Shown one piece after another: positions 1 through 7,821 of a stretch of 64,000 bases of DNA. Numbering within the stretch: position 1 is the first letter of the stretch; the number at the start of each line of letters is the position of its first letter. The notes below the pieces were generated by a model. It saw nothing but the letters and a program-made list of their open reading frames with translations, was not told the origin of the DNA and ran no database searches. The position numbers and the translations under genes are program-made. The stretch is from Candidatus Avoscillospira avicola (lineage in GTDB: Bacteria > Bacillota > Clostridia > Oscillospirales > Oscillospiraceae): the NCBI GenBank assembly GCA_018712245.1, contig DVHE01000022.1, positions 25,982 to 89,981 of the forward strand. The letters run 5' to 3'.

Positions 1-84
1 AAGGTTCCCGACACTTTACTTTTTTTTGTTCAAGTCGTAAAATAGGTATGAAATATTTTCATCATGAACGAAGAGGAACGTGCC

Positions 85-1014
85 ATGATCATTACTGTCA
101 CCCTGAACCCTGCATTGGATAAGACCGTGATTTTGCCGGGCTTTGCGGTCAATACGGTCAACCGAGTCAGTGCTACGCGCCTGGACCCCGGCGGAAAGGG
201 CATCAATGTCTCCAAGGTCGTCAAGGCTCTGGGCGGTAAGACGTTGGTTTTGGGCGTCCTGGGCGGTGCTGCCGGCGGCTACATCCAGGCTTCTATGGAT
301 GAGATGTCCCTGCCCAATGATATGGTCCTGACCGGCGAAGTCACGAGAACGAATATCAAAATTATCGATCCCTTGCTTCAGACCAACACGGATATCAACG
401 AGGCCGGCAGTCCCATCACCGAAGCTACGCTGGAAGCTGTATGGCATAAGCTGACACGCGCTGTCAAGGCCGGAGATACGGTGGTATTTGCGGGCAAGAA
501 CCCGCCGGGAATGTCGGACAGCCGCTTGGCTGAATGGGTGACGCGTCTGCACGGCATGAATGTCTATACTTGTGTGGATACCGTCGGAGAACCCATGCGC
601 CAGGCCATCAATGCACAGCCCGACATCATCAAGCCCAATCGGGAAGAGCTTTCCGAGCTGCTGGGCCGCCGCATGGTGACGGATACCGACGTACTGGACG
701 GTGCCAGGGAGTTGGTGGACCGCGGTGTGGGTTTGGTGGCTGCCTCCATGGGCAGTGAGGGCGCCGTGTTTGTCACCCGGAAGCAAACGTTCCGGGGCTA
801 TGCCCCCAAGGTGCCGGTGGTCAGTGTGGTGGGCGCCGGCGACGCCATGATGGCCTCTCTGGCCCATTACATCGCAGCCGGCTGCTCGCTGGAGGAGTCT
901 GCCCGGCGGTCCATCGCCGTCAGCGCTGCCAGCGTCATGTGCAGTGGCTCCAATGCCCCGGAGCTGGATATGATCCTGCCGCTGATCGACCAGGTACGAA
1001 TGGAAAAAATATAA
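85..1014 (+). CDS. PfkB-family sugar-phosphate kinase (1-phosphofructokinase/tagatose-6-P kinase type)
   Basis: Likely phosphorylates a phosphorylated ketohexose in the cytosol, as FruK or LacC do. The protein opens with IITVTLNPALDKT, has the PfkB signature DPGGKGINVSK near residue 40, and near its C-terminus GAGDAMMAS, which holds the catalytic Asp and anion hole of the ribokinase fold. Length is about 309 residues, usual for the family. I chose the ATG at 85 because GAAGAGGA lies just upstream; the in-frame ATG at 64 has no ribosome binding site. No PTS gene is visible to the left because the window begins here. FruK versus LacC cannot be decided from this sequence. Confidence 0.88.
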   Translation: MIITVTLNPALDKTVILPGFAVNTVNRVSATRLDPGGKGINVSKVVKALGGKTLVLGVLGGAAGGYIQASMDEMSLPNDMVLTGEVTRTNIKIIDPLLQTNTDINEAGSPITEATLEAVWHKLTRAVKAGDTVVFAGKNPPGMSDSRLAEWVTRLHGMNVYTCVDTVGEPMRQAINAQPDIIKPNREELSELLGRRMVTDTDVLDGARELVDRGVGLVAASMGSEGAVFVTRKQTFRGYAPKVPVVSVVGAGDAMMASLAHYIAAGCSLEESARRSIAVSAASVMCSGSNAPELDMILPLIDQVRMEKI

Positions 1015-1024
1015 AATTGAACAT

Positions 1025-1060
1025 AAAACCGGGAACAGTTTTTGGACTGTTCCCGGTTTT
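1025..1060 (+). terminator. Rho-independent terminator after the sugar kinase
   Basis: A perfect 14-bp stem (AAAACCGGGAACAG with its complement) around an 8-base loop. The A-run and T-run on the two sides suggest it works in both directions, serving the kinase and the convergent HD-domain gene. Confidence 0.85.
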
Positions 1061-1082
1061 GTCTGTCAACAAAAGAAGCGCA

Positions 1083-1667
1083 TCACCCCAGCGCTGCCAT
1101 CTCGGCGGCCACGGTGTCCTCGCTCTCGGCCATGGCGGCCAGGGTTTTTCCCAGCAGCTCGTCCAGCTCCCAGCCCAGGCGCTCCGCGCCCTGGCGAATC
1201 ACATCCCGGGAGCAGCCGGCGGCGAACTTCTTGTCCTTGAACTTCTTCTTGAGGCTGGAAAGCTCCATGTCCTTACAGCTCTTGGAGGGGCGCATCTTGG
1301 CAGCGGCCCAGATGAGGCCGGTCAGCTCGTCGGCGGCGAAGAGGACCTTTTCCATCTCCAGCTCCGGCTCCACGTCGGAGCAGAGCCCGTAGCCGTGGCA
1401 GACCACCGCGTGGATGAGCTCCTCTGTGGCGCCTGCGGGGGCCAGCAGTTCCGGGGCTTTTTTGCAGTGTTCCTCCGGCCACTGCTCGAAGTCGACGTCG
1501 TGGAGCAAGCCCACGGTGGCCCAGAAATCCTCGTCTCCCTGGCCCAGCTCCCGGGCGAGAATGCGCATCACGGCCTCCACAGTGAAGGCGTGCTGCAGGT
1601 GGAAGGGTTCGGAATTATATTGCCGCAGCAGAGCAAGTGCCTCCTGCCGATTCATGCCAGCGTTCAT
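1083..1667 (-). CDS. HD-domain hydrolase
   Basis: Predicted metal-dependent phosphohydrolase of the HD superfamily; the substrate is unknown. The N-terminal half has the metal ligands in order: a His in PFHLQHAF, the HD pair in GLLHDVDFEQWP, a later His in VVCHGYG, and an Asp in LFAADELTG. Length is 194 residues. The start at 1667 is supported by GGAGGT seven bases upstream. Many clostridial genomes have single-domain proteins of this kind annotated only as HD hydrolases. The gene is convergent with the sugar kinase and divergent from the HTH gene at 1842. Confidence 0.8.
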   Translation of the reverse strand: MNAGMNRQEALALLRQYNSEPFHLQHAFTVEAVMRILARELGQGDEDFWATVGLLHDVDFEQWPEEHCKKAPELLAPAGATEELIHAVVCHGYGLCSDVEPELEMEKVLFAADELTGLIWAAAKMRPSKSCKDMELSSLKKKFKDKKFAAGCSRDVIRQGAERLGWELDELLGKTLAAMAESEDTVAAEMAALG

Positions 1668-1696
1668 GGCGGATACCTCCTAGAGAATTTTGTTCT

Positions 1697-1725
1697 ATCT
1701 TATCGCGCCCTGGCGGAAAAATCAA
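1697..1725 (-). promoter_or_regulatory. Sigma-A-type promoter for the HD gene
   Basis: On the reverse strand TTGATT (1725-1720) and TAAGAT (1702-1697) are separated by 17 bases and point into the HD gene, about 30 bases from its start. Confidence 0.5.
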
Positions 1726-1841
1726 GGTCTCCGGCCACAAGCGGCGGATTCTCGGATTCTGAGAGAGGTTCCAAGCCTTGGGCCTTCCATTCTCACTCTC
1801 ATTCCGGTAGAATGGCCCTAGAAACACAAGGAGGGATACAC

Positions 1842-3076
1842 ATGGAAGCCAAGACTTTTGGGAGCTTTCTGGCCGCGCTGCGCAAGGCCCAAGGCATGAC
1901 GCAGAAAGAGCTGGCGGAACGGCTCCATATATCTGATAAGACCGTCAGCCGCTGGGAGCGGGACGAGGGAACGCCGGACCTGGCCATCATTCCGGTGCTG
2001 GCGGAAATCTTCGGCGTCAGCTGCGACGAGCTGCTCCGGGGAGAGCGCCGTTCGCCCGCCGACCGGGTGGACGCCGCCACCACGGCGAAAGGGGAGCGGG
2101 AACGGCGGCGTTTGCTCCAGGCCGGTCTATCCCGGTACCGCAGTCAATCGATGATTGCAGTGGGTCTTGACATGGCGGGCCTGATCGCGGCACTGATTTG
2201 CAATCTGGCTTTTTTGCAGGCCGTGCTGGGCTTTTTCATCGGCGCGCTGTTCCTGGTGGCCGGAGCCGTCTGCCAGGCGATATTTATGAACCAGGCCTTT
2301 TCCAGCGTCGCGGATTCGGACTTACCGGAAGAGGCGCTGCAATCCTACCGGCAATCCGTTATCGGTCTGGCCTTCTGGTCCTTTGGGCTAACCTTGGTGC
2401 TGCTGGGCTTCAATGCGCCGCTGCTGCTGGTGGACGCCTATCTCGGCCTGTCCGCCGGGAGTGCGCTGCTGCTGGGCATTGTTGGAGGCGCAATAGGGTT
2501 GGTAATCTATGGCGTCGCCCGGTATTTTGTAAAGGCTGCCCTGGTGCGCCGCGGCGTTCTCAGCCTGGGGGCGCGGGAGGATATCTATTGGAAACGCCGC
2601 CGGCTGCAGGGAAAATGCGCCCTGGTGCTGGCGGCGCTGCTGCTGACCACGGCAGTGGTCCATTGGGCGGCAAACCAGTTTTTTGGCCCTTATCAGACCA
2701 TGGTGGGAACCACCTTCACGGACTTCGCAAGTTTTGCTGCCTATATGGAAGAAGATGTGCCGGTTTCGGCAGTGAGGCCAACCAGCAGGCGGCGCCGGAG
2801 GATACGTCGATTGCACCGGAGGAGATATCACCTTCTACCTTGGAAGACGAGAATGGCAATGTGCTGGTGTCATACCAGCGGCGCAATTACAGCGTGTTTC
2901 GGATTTCCTATGGGGGAGAGAACTATCTTCCCATCACGGTTTACACTTACAGCGATTTAGCGGCGGCAAAGCAGCGCGTGGCGCTTCGGAACTTCTGCTT
3001 TGTTGTGGCCTATGTGCTGGAAACTTCCGCTGTGGCGGCGGCATATCTTCTGCGGCGGCGGCAGGTCGCCGCTTGA
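1842..3076 (+). pseudogene. XRE-type HTH regulator with membrane domain, frameshifted
   Basis: Residues 1-60 form a Cro/C1-type HTH (LRKAQGMTQKELAERL, DKTVSRWERDEGTPD). A linker and several hydrophobic segments follow (around residues 105-165, 180-225 and 260-280), the layout of clostridial HTH-plus-membrane regulators. The frame that starts at 1842 (RBS AAGGAGG) changes character near 2765. A second frame, from about 2770 to 3076, continues with an acidic linker and a credible last membrane segment (NFCFVVAYVLETSAVAAAYL). The shift fits loss of one base. The gene is therefore either broken or affected by a sequencing error. Its stop codon lies inside the left stem-loop of the repeat element that follows. 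Confidence 0.65.
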
Positions 3077-3087
3077 CGGCGCGGCTC

Positions 3088-3293
3088 CAGCGGGTCGAAA
3101 AAGTATTTTTGCCCCGCTGTCCCCTGTTTTTGCAACTTTAAGAAAGTTGCAAAAACGACCTTATTGAACGAGCATGGCCCAGGCCAGCTTCTCTTGCCCT
3201 GCTGGCAATTCACCTTCGGGGGCCCTTTGCCCCCTGCACACATCCCCCGCTGCTCTGTTGCAACGGCTTTTATCATAGTTTTTTGACAGTCTC
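3088..3293 (-). repeat. Terminator-flanked structured element, copy 1 (reverse orientation)
   Basis: In reverse it starts GAGACTGTCAAAAAAC and ends TTTTTCGACCCGCTG, the same ends as the copies at 5164, 55652 and 59615. Inside are a G-rich/C-rich hairpin, which here has an extra stretch of about 45 bases, and the hairpin TTTTTGCAACTTT/AAAGTTGCAAAAA. It lies between two related stem-loops: 3064-3087, degenerate with loop TTGAC, and 3295-3317, a perfect 9-bp stem with the same loop. No credible ORF is seen. Confidence 0.75.
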
Positions 3294-3303
3294 AGGCCGC
3301 GGC

Positions 3304-3333
3304 TTGACGCCGCGGCCCTTTGTTTGCTACAAT
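3304..3333 (+). promoter_or_regulatory. Promoter for the S66 peptidase gene
   Basis: TTGACG (3304-3309) and TACAAT (3328-3333) are 18 bases apart, with AAGGAGGG about 10 bases further on. The -35 box is formed by the loop of the right-hand stem-loop that flanks the repeat element. Confidence 0.55.
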
Positions 3334-3355
3334 AGCCCCAAAGGAGGGATGCCCC

Positions 3356-4411
3356 ATGGCACGTCTCGTCAGCCCGCCGCCCCTGCGTCGGGGAGACCGG
3401 GTGGCCATCGTCAGCCTCTCCAGCGGGATGCTGGGAGAGAATCCCCACAGCGTCAAGCTGGGCGCGGCGCGTCTGCGGGAGCTGGGCCTGGAGCCGGTCT
3501 TCATGCCCCACGCCCTGGATGGCGCGGCGGCGCTGCACGATCACCCGGAATACCGGGCGGAGGATTTGAAAACAGCCTTTTTCGACGACTCCATCCGGGG
3601 CGTCTTCACGGCCATCGGCGGGGACGACACCTACCGGCTGCTGCCGTACCTGATGGAGGACGCGGCCTTCCGGGAACAGGTTCTGAGGACGCCCAAGGTG
3701 TTCTCCGGCTTCTCCGACACCACCAACAACCACCTGATGTTCCACCGCCTGGGCCTCCAGACCTTCTACGGTCCCTGTTTCCTCTGCGACTTTGCCGAAG
3801 CCGGGAAGACCATGCTGCCCTATACCCGGGCGGCGGTGGAGACGTACTTCGGAAACCCTGCGCCCATCCGCCCCAGTGACACCTGGTACGAAGAGCGGAC
3901 GGACTTCTCCGCTGCGGCGGTGGGCACCGAGCGGATTGCCCATCGGGAGACCCACGGCTTTCAGCTGCTCCAGGGGCCGGGCGTCTTCGAGGGTGAACTG
4001 CTGGGCGGCTGCCTGGAGAGCCTGTACGATATTTTGACCTCGACCCGCTATGCCGACCAGGCGGAACTTTCCCGGCGGTATCGCATTTTCCCGGAGCGGG
4101 AGGCGTGGCGCGGCAAGATCATGTTCCTGGAGACCTGCGAGGAAAAGCCAGCGCCGGAGCTGGTGCGGACGGAGCTGGAGGCCATCGCGGCTACCGGGGC
4201 CTTCCGGGAGATCAGCGGCTTGATTGTGGGTAAGCCTCAGGACGAAGTGTTCTACGAGGAATATAAGGAGATCTATCGCCAGGTGATCGACGATCCGGCG
4301 CTGCCCATTCTCTATAACGTCAATTTCGGCCATGCTTACCCCCGCACGGTGCTGCCCTACGGCGCTTCGGTTCGGGTGGATGCGGCGGCGCAGAGCATCT
4401 CGTTTTTATAA
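3356..4411 (+). CDS. S66-family LD-carboxypeptidase / MccF-like peptidase
   Basis: Serine peptidase of the S66 family, which trims murein tetrapeptides (LdcA) or cleaves microcin C-like nucleotide peptides (MccF). Visible motifs: the N-terminal RRGDRVAIVSLSS; the region before the nucleophile (FTAIGGDDTYRLLPYL); the nucleophile Ser in FSGFSDTTNNH; a Glu-rich segment FLETCEEKPAP; and the C-terminal catalytic His in NFGHAYPR. The 351-residue length and the long insert after the nucleophile resemble the MccF branch more than LdcA. The start at 3356 has AAGGAGGGA upstream. It is followed closely by two small genes, possibly as an operon. Confidence 0.82.
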   Translation: MARLVSPPPLRRGDRVAIVSLSSGMLGENPHSVKLGAARLRELGLEPVFMPHALDGAAALHDHPEYRAEDLKTAFFDDSIRGVFTAIGGDDTYRLLPYLMEDAAFREQVLRTPKVFSGFSDTTNNHLMFHRLGLQTFYGPCFLCDFAEAGKTMLPYTRAAVETYFGNPAPIRPSDTWYEERTDFSAAAVGTERIAHRETHGFQLLQGPGVFEGELLGGCLESLYDILTSTRYADQAELSRRYRIFPEREAWRGKIMFLETCEEKPAPELVRTELEAIAATGAFREISGLIVGKPQDEVFYEEYKEIYRQVIDDPALPILYNVNFGHAYPRTVLPYGASVRVDAAAQSISFL

Positions 4412-4421
4412 GGAGTATGCC

Positions 4422-4748
4422 ATGGCAAAACTGGAAAAGACGCTGCAAGAAAATTTTGACCACCTGCTCCGGCGGATTGAACAGGGGATTCTGGAGGGCA
4501 GCGTGTCCGCTTCGCTGGAGGATGCCAGCGATTTTCGCAGCGGCGATGCCCGGTGCAGCGTCCGGGTCTTTGAGCGATATAGCTACGCCGGCGGCAACCG
4601 AGTGAGCCTCAATGTGACGCTATTTCAATCCAGCGATGGCCCAGTGCATCTCTCTGCCATCACCGCCGGCGGAAGCCAGGCTTTGTTTTTCAAAATTAAC
4701 ACCTGGGGCGAGGAGGCCTTCCTCGAGAAGCTCCGGGAAATTCTCTAG
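4422..4748 (+). CDS. DUF6054-like small protein
   Basis: A soluble protein of 108 residues that begins MAKLEKTLQENFDHLLRRI and has a beta-rich centre (RCSVRVFERYSYAGGNRVSLNVTLF) with a C-terminal GEEAFLEKLREIL. It resembles a small family found in Firmicutes (DUF6054, from memory) with no known function. AAGGAG lies upstream of the ATG. It starts 10 bases after the S66 peptidase gene and is probably co-transcribed with it. Confidence 0.6.
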   Translation: MAKLEKTLQENFDHLLRRIEQGILEGSVSASLEDASDFRSGDARCSVRVFERYSYAGGNRVSLNVTLFQSSDGPVHLSAITAGGSQALFFKINTWGEEAFLEKLREIL

Positions 4749-4763
4749 CAGAAGGAGCAGATT

Positions 4764-5135
4764 ATGGATTTCTTCTTTGGCGGCGGCTTTCAGATCCTCT
4801 TTTTCCTGGTTTTTTTCTTGATTATCGGCGTGTTCCTTGCCACCATGATCCGCGGAATCGGCCAGTGGCACAAGAATAACCAATCCCCCCGGCTGACGGT
4901 GGAGGCCACAGTGGTGACGAAGCGGACCAATGTTTCCCGCCACCACCATCACAACGGCGCGGGCCACATGGGGCATACCTCCACGTCTACCACCTACTTC
5001 GTCACCTTCCAGGTTGCGAGCGGCGACCGGATGGAGCTGCGGATGGACGGCTATCAATACGGGATGCTGGCCGAGGGAGACCGGGGCAGACTTACCTTTC
5101 AGGGCACGCGGTACCTGGGCTTTGAACGGACATAA
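4764..5135 (+). CDS. DUF2500-like membrane-anchored protein
   Basis: One N-terminal membrane helix (residues 5-28, FFGGGFQILFFLVFFLIIGV) is followed by the signature GIGQWHKNNQSPRLTVEATVV. A His-rich stretch then runs into a short beta domain ending YGMLAEGDRGRLTFQGTRYL. This matches the DUF2500 layout. The function is unknown; the C-terminal domain is probably outside the membrane. It is the last gene before a repeat element and is convergent with the cotJC remnant. Confidence 0.7.
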   Translation: MDFFFGGGFQILFFLVFFLIIGVFLATMIRGIGQWHKNNQSPRLTVEATVVTKRTNVSRHHHHNGAGHMGHTSTSTTYFVTFQVASGDRMELRMDGYQYGMLAEGDRGRLTFQGTRYLGFERT

Positions 5136-5163
5136 AAAGGGTGCTGCGCACCGCGCAGCCCCC

Positions 5164-5326
5164 GAGACTGTCGAAAAACTATGATAAAAACCTCCGCAAC
5201 AGAGCAGCGGGGGATGGGCGCAGGGGGCAAAGGGCCCCCTGCGCGTTCAATAAGAGTGTTTTTGCAACTTTTATAAAGTTGCAAAAAACTAAGGCAGCGT
5301 GGCGAAAACACTTTTTCGACACGCTG
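5164..5326 (+). repeat. Terminator-flanked structured element, copy 2
   Basis: A 163-bp element from GAGACTGTCGAAAAAC to CTTTTTCGACACGCTG. It contains three stem-loops in a row: GCGCAGGGGGC/GCCCCCTGCGC, TTTTTGCAACTTT/AAAGTTGCAAAAA, and a closing stem made with the 3' end. It lies exactly between two copies of the local GC stem-loop: 5139-5162 and 5327-5351 (GGGTGCTGCGC/GCGCAGCACCC, perfect in the right copy). It sits between convergent genes, where a two-way terminator would be expected. Confidence 0.8.
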
Positions 5327-5363
5327 GGGTGCTGCGCACCGCGCAGCACCCTTTGGCGTTCGA

Positions 5364-5878
5364 TCAGGAATCCAGCGCCGGGTTCGTAGCGTAGATGTTT
5401 TTCGAGTTGAGTCGCTGGCGCAGCAGCTCAATCGCCTCGCCGAAGCGCTGGAAGTGGACGATTTCCCGCTCCCGCAGGAAGCGGATGACGTCGTTGACGT
5501 CCGGGTCATCGCTCAGGCGGAGGATGTTGTCATAGGTGACACGGGCTTTCTGCTCAGCGGCCAGGTCTTCCGTCAGGTCGGCGATGGGGTCGCCCTTGAC
5601 GGCCATGGACGCCGCGGACCAGGGGGAGCCGGAGGCGGCGGTGGGGTATACGCCGGCGGTGTGGTCCACGAAGTAGGGCATAAAGCCGCTCTCCTCCATC
5701 TGCGCGTCGGTCAGCTTCCGCGTGAGCTGATGTACAATGGCGCCGATCATCTCCAGGTGGCCCAGCTCCTCAGTGCCGATGTCGGTCAGCAAACCCTTTA
5801 GCTCCGGATAGGGCATGGAGTAGCGCTGGCTGAGATACCGCAGCGAGGCGCCCAATTCTCCGTCTGGACCTCCATACT
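5364..5878 (-). pseudogene. cotJC: cotJC, 3' part, cut off from its start by the prophage
   Basis: CotJC is a manganese-catalase-like ferritin-fold protein of the spore coat. This piece holds most of the protein from YGGPDGELGASLRYLSQRYS onward, with the metal-site pattern TDIGTEELGHLEMIGAIVHQL and the C-terminal REREIVHFQRFGEAI. The frame reads back into the prophage as FYSLLEYGGPD, to a GTG at 5924 with no ribosome binding site, so it is probably not translated alone. The missing start of the gene lies at 48546-48659. Joining the two at the att core gives 198 residues, normal for CotJC. Confidence 0.9.
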
Positions 5879-5890
5879 CCAATAGGCTAT
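5862..5890. other. Left prophage attachment site (attL)
   Basis: The core GTCTGGACCTCCATACT (5862-5878) matches 48561-48577 at 16 of 17 bases; they differ only at 5868/48567. The phage-side arm CTCCAATAGGCTAT (5877-5890) is the exact complement of the arm at 48548-48561. Confidence 0.9.
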
Positions 5891-5949
5891 AAAATGGGCG
5901 AGGTTGTGGGAAGCGCAAAAACACCGGATATTCTGAACTTTTCGGAGGG

Positions 5950-5985
5950 AAACAAGCGCGGCGGGGGCTGCGCTTGTTTTTTTAT
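5950..5985 (+). terminator. Terminator at the left prophage edge
   Basis: Stem AAACAAGCGC/GCGCTTGTTT followed by a run of T on the plus strand. It would stop rightward transcription entering from the chromosome, and may also serve the 3' end of the recombinase gene on the other strand, where the T-run is weaker. Confidence 0.65.
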
Positions 5986-7451
5986 ATGCTGGCGCGGTAG
6001 GTGATGGTGAGGAGGTTTGCCTCTTTATCGTAGGTGCAGCGCTCGACGAGGGAGCGGAAGGCGGCGTTTTTCATCTCCAGCGTGGCGCTGGGGGAATGGA
6101 AGGTGGAAAGCGCCTTCTTGATGTGGGAGCGGATGGCGGCGTTCATGGCGGTGGGATCGGTCTGGGCGGTGAGTTTCTTGATCTGGTATCGCGTGCTGTC
6201 CATATCCCTGACAATGGACTCCCTGGCGGCGGAGAAATCCTCGAGGTCGATGACGCCGGCCAGGTAGGCGTCCTGGAGGCGGGCCTTTTTGGCTTGGAGG
6301 CTGCGGAGGGAGGCTTGCAGCGCCGTGATCTGCTGCATGGAGGGGGACGAGACGGCGGAAACCTGGAAGGAAAGGGACAGGCCGGACGCTGCGTCCTCCT
6401 CCAAGCGGGCCAGGATGGCGTCCTCCAGGGCATCGGGCAGGACGCGCTGGGAGTGCTGACAGCGGCCCTTGACATAGTTATTGCACAGGAAATAGGAATA
6501 GCCATGGGCGCGCTGATAAATGAGCGTGGTGCCGCAGGAGGCACAGCGGACGACGCCGGAAAGCCAGTGCTTCAGCTCGGACGTGGGGCGGGCCTTGTAG
6601 CCAAACTGCGCTTTGAGCGCGTTCGTCCGGGCATTGGCGGCATCGAAAAGCGCCTGGGAGACCAGGGGCTGGTGGGGCGCGTCGGAGAGAATGATATTTT
6701 CGTCCGTGAAGTTCCGGCGGGTGCGGCCCGTGGGGTTCCACCGGAGTTTGCCGATATAGACGGGGTTTCGGATGATATACTCAATTGTACGACTTTCGAA
6801 CGGGTTCCCCCGGTGGGTACGGACACCGCGGGCATTGAGGGAGCGGGCGATGGCCGTATAGCCCTGGCCGTCCGCGAAGGACTGGAAAATCTCCTGGACC
6901 AGCGCAGCCTCTTCCGGGACAGGGATCAGCATCCCGTCCTGCACACGGTAGCCGAAGGAGGGCGTGGCCTGCAGCTTGCCCTTCTGGGCGTTGACGGTCA
7001 TGGACCTTTTGACCTCCTGGGAGAGGCGGATGGAATAAAATTCGTCCATCCACTCAATGATGCGCTCGATCAAAGAGCCGAACGGCCCGGCGATCAGCGG
7101 CTCGGAGATGGAAACGACGTCCACGCCGCACTTGGAGCGGAGGATGGATTTATAGAAAATGCTTTCCTCTTGGTTCCGGGCGAAGCGGGAAAACTTCCAG
7201 ACCAGGAGAACGGAGAAGGGCGGGCTGGACTTGGCGGCGGCGATCATCCGCTGGAACTCCGGGCGGCGGTCGGCTTTCTTGCCGGAAATACCGGCGTCGA
7301 TGTAGACATGGTCGGAGAGCAGAATGAGGTTATGGGTTTTGCAGTATTTTTGAATTTCCACCAGCTGAGACTCCGGGGAAAGTTCCGCCTGGTCATCGGT
7401 GGAGACGCGGATATAGGCAGCGGCGAACACGGGGGACTGGGGAGCGGGCAT
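5982..7451 (-). CDS. Large serine recombinase (phage integrase)
   Basis: Catalyses integration and excision at the att sites. The N-terminal resolvase domain has the catalytic Ser17 in AAAYIRVSTDDQ, then DAGISGKKADRRPEFQRMI and VWKFSRFARNQEES. A recombinase domain follows (SFGYRVQDG to PVYIGKLRWNPTG). Next is a zinc ribbon: CASC, then Cys residues in FLCNNYVKGRC. A coiled coil near residues 365-430 completes the layout of large serine integrases. The ATG at 7451 is preferred because AAAGGATGA lies about 9 bases upstream; the ATG at 7460 overlaps that site. It is 489 residues long and lies about 100 bases from attL, as expected for an integrase. Confidence 0.93.
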   Translation of the reverse strand: MPAPQSPVFAAAYIRVSTDDQAELSPESQLVEIQKYCKTHNLILLSDHVYIDAGISGKKADRRPEFQRMIAAAKSSPPFSVLLVWKFSRFARNQEESIFYKSILRSKCGVDVVSISEPLIAGPFGSLIERIIEWMDEFYSIRLSQEVKRSMTVNAQKGKLQATPSFGYRVQDGMLIPVPEEAALVQEIFQSFADGQGYTAIARSLNARGVRTHRGNPFESRTIEYIIRNPVYIGKLRWNPTGRTRRNFTDENIILSDAPHQPLVSQALFDAANARTNALKAQFGYKARPTSELKHWLSGVVRCASCGTTLIYQRAHGYSYFLCNNYVKGRCQHSQRVLPDALEDAILARLEEDAASGLSLSFQVSAVSSPSMQQITALQASLRSLQAKKARLQDAYLAGVIDLEDFSAARESIVRDMDSTRYQIKKLTAQTDPTAMNAAIRSHIKKALSTFHSPSATLEMKNAAFRSLVERCTYDKEANLLTITYRASI

Positions 7452-7469
7452 GGGGATCATCCTTTCGGG

Positions 7470-7497
7470 TTGACAGTTAACACATATATGTTATAAT
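7470..7497 (+). promoter_or_regulatory. Strong rightward promoter with overlapping near-palindrome
   Basis: A consensus TTGACA (7470-7475) and TATAAT (7492-7497) are separated by 16 bases. The spacer holds the near-palindrome TAACACATATATGTTA, a candidate operator. It points away from the integrase gene, whose start is only about 20 bases away, so the two transcription starts may interfere. Confidence 0.7.
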
Positions 7498-7503
7498 CAG
7501 AAT

Positions 7504-7599
7504 GTAGAGGATACGGCGCTTGTATCAGTTTTGGATGGTCTATACTTCAAATACTGGAAAGCGGCACCCGACGACTGGTACTCGTCGGGTGTTTTTTTA
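7504..7599 (+). ncRNA. Candidate small RNA of about 95 nt
   Basis: It begins just after the promoter at 7470-7497 and ends at a perfect terminator: CACCCGACGA (7565-7574), a 7-base loop, TCGTCGGGTG (7582-7591), then seven T. No ORF with a ribosome binding site fits between. It could be a small regulatory RNA of the prophage or the leader of a transcript ended by attenuation. The 7600-7691 stretch after it is AT-rich, with two copies of AACAGTTG, and I see no gene in it. Confidence 0.55.
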
Positions 7600-7691
7600 T
7601 AGATAAATAGAACAACTGGCTAATTGAAATAAAAATTGTTATAACAGTTGATAAAACAGTTGCTGTTTAAAATAAGACGGGAAAAGGAGAC

Positions 7692-7809
7692 AACCCCTCA
7701 GTCAGCCTGCGGCTGACAGCTCCCCTTACACAGGGGAGCCTTTGGGGGGCCGGGGAAAACACCTCTCCGTCACGGCTGCGCCGTGCCACCTCCCCTCAAG
7801 GGGAGGCTT
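7692..7809 (+). repeat. Palindromic repeats, type A (7692-7740) and type B (7760-7809)
   Basis: Type A is built from AACCCCTCAGTCA, a small hairpin (here AGCCTGCGGCT), then GACAGCTCCCCTTACA and CAGGGGAGCC. Type B runs ACCTCTCCGTCACGGC, GCCGTGCCACC, TCCCCTCAAGGGGAGGC. Each can fold into two stem-loops. Both recur many times in the prophage between genes. Confidence 0.85.
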
Positions 7810-7821
7810 TGGCGGGTCCGG

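Noticed and set aside
939..1841. Upstream extension of the HTH gene frame
   Set aside because: It runs through the sugar-kinase end, the terminator and the HD gene on the other strand; the real start is 1842 with AAGGAGG.
3161..4333. A 390-codon reverse frame opposite the S66 peptidase
   Set aside because: Shadow of the peptidase gene in GC-rich DNA; no family and no ribosome binding site.
5364..5924. The cotJC 3' part as a complete gene starting in the prophage
   Set aside because: The GTG at 5924 has no ribosome binding site, and residues before YGGPD come from phage DNA; the true start is at 48659.
6096..7496. A 466-codon plus-strand frame opposite the serine recombinase
   Set aside because: Shadow of the recombinase; Gly/Asp-rich and without ribosome binding site.
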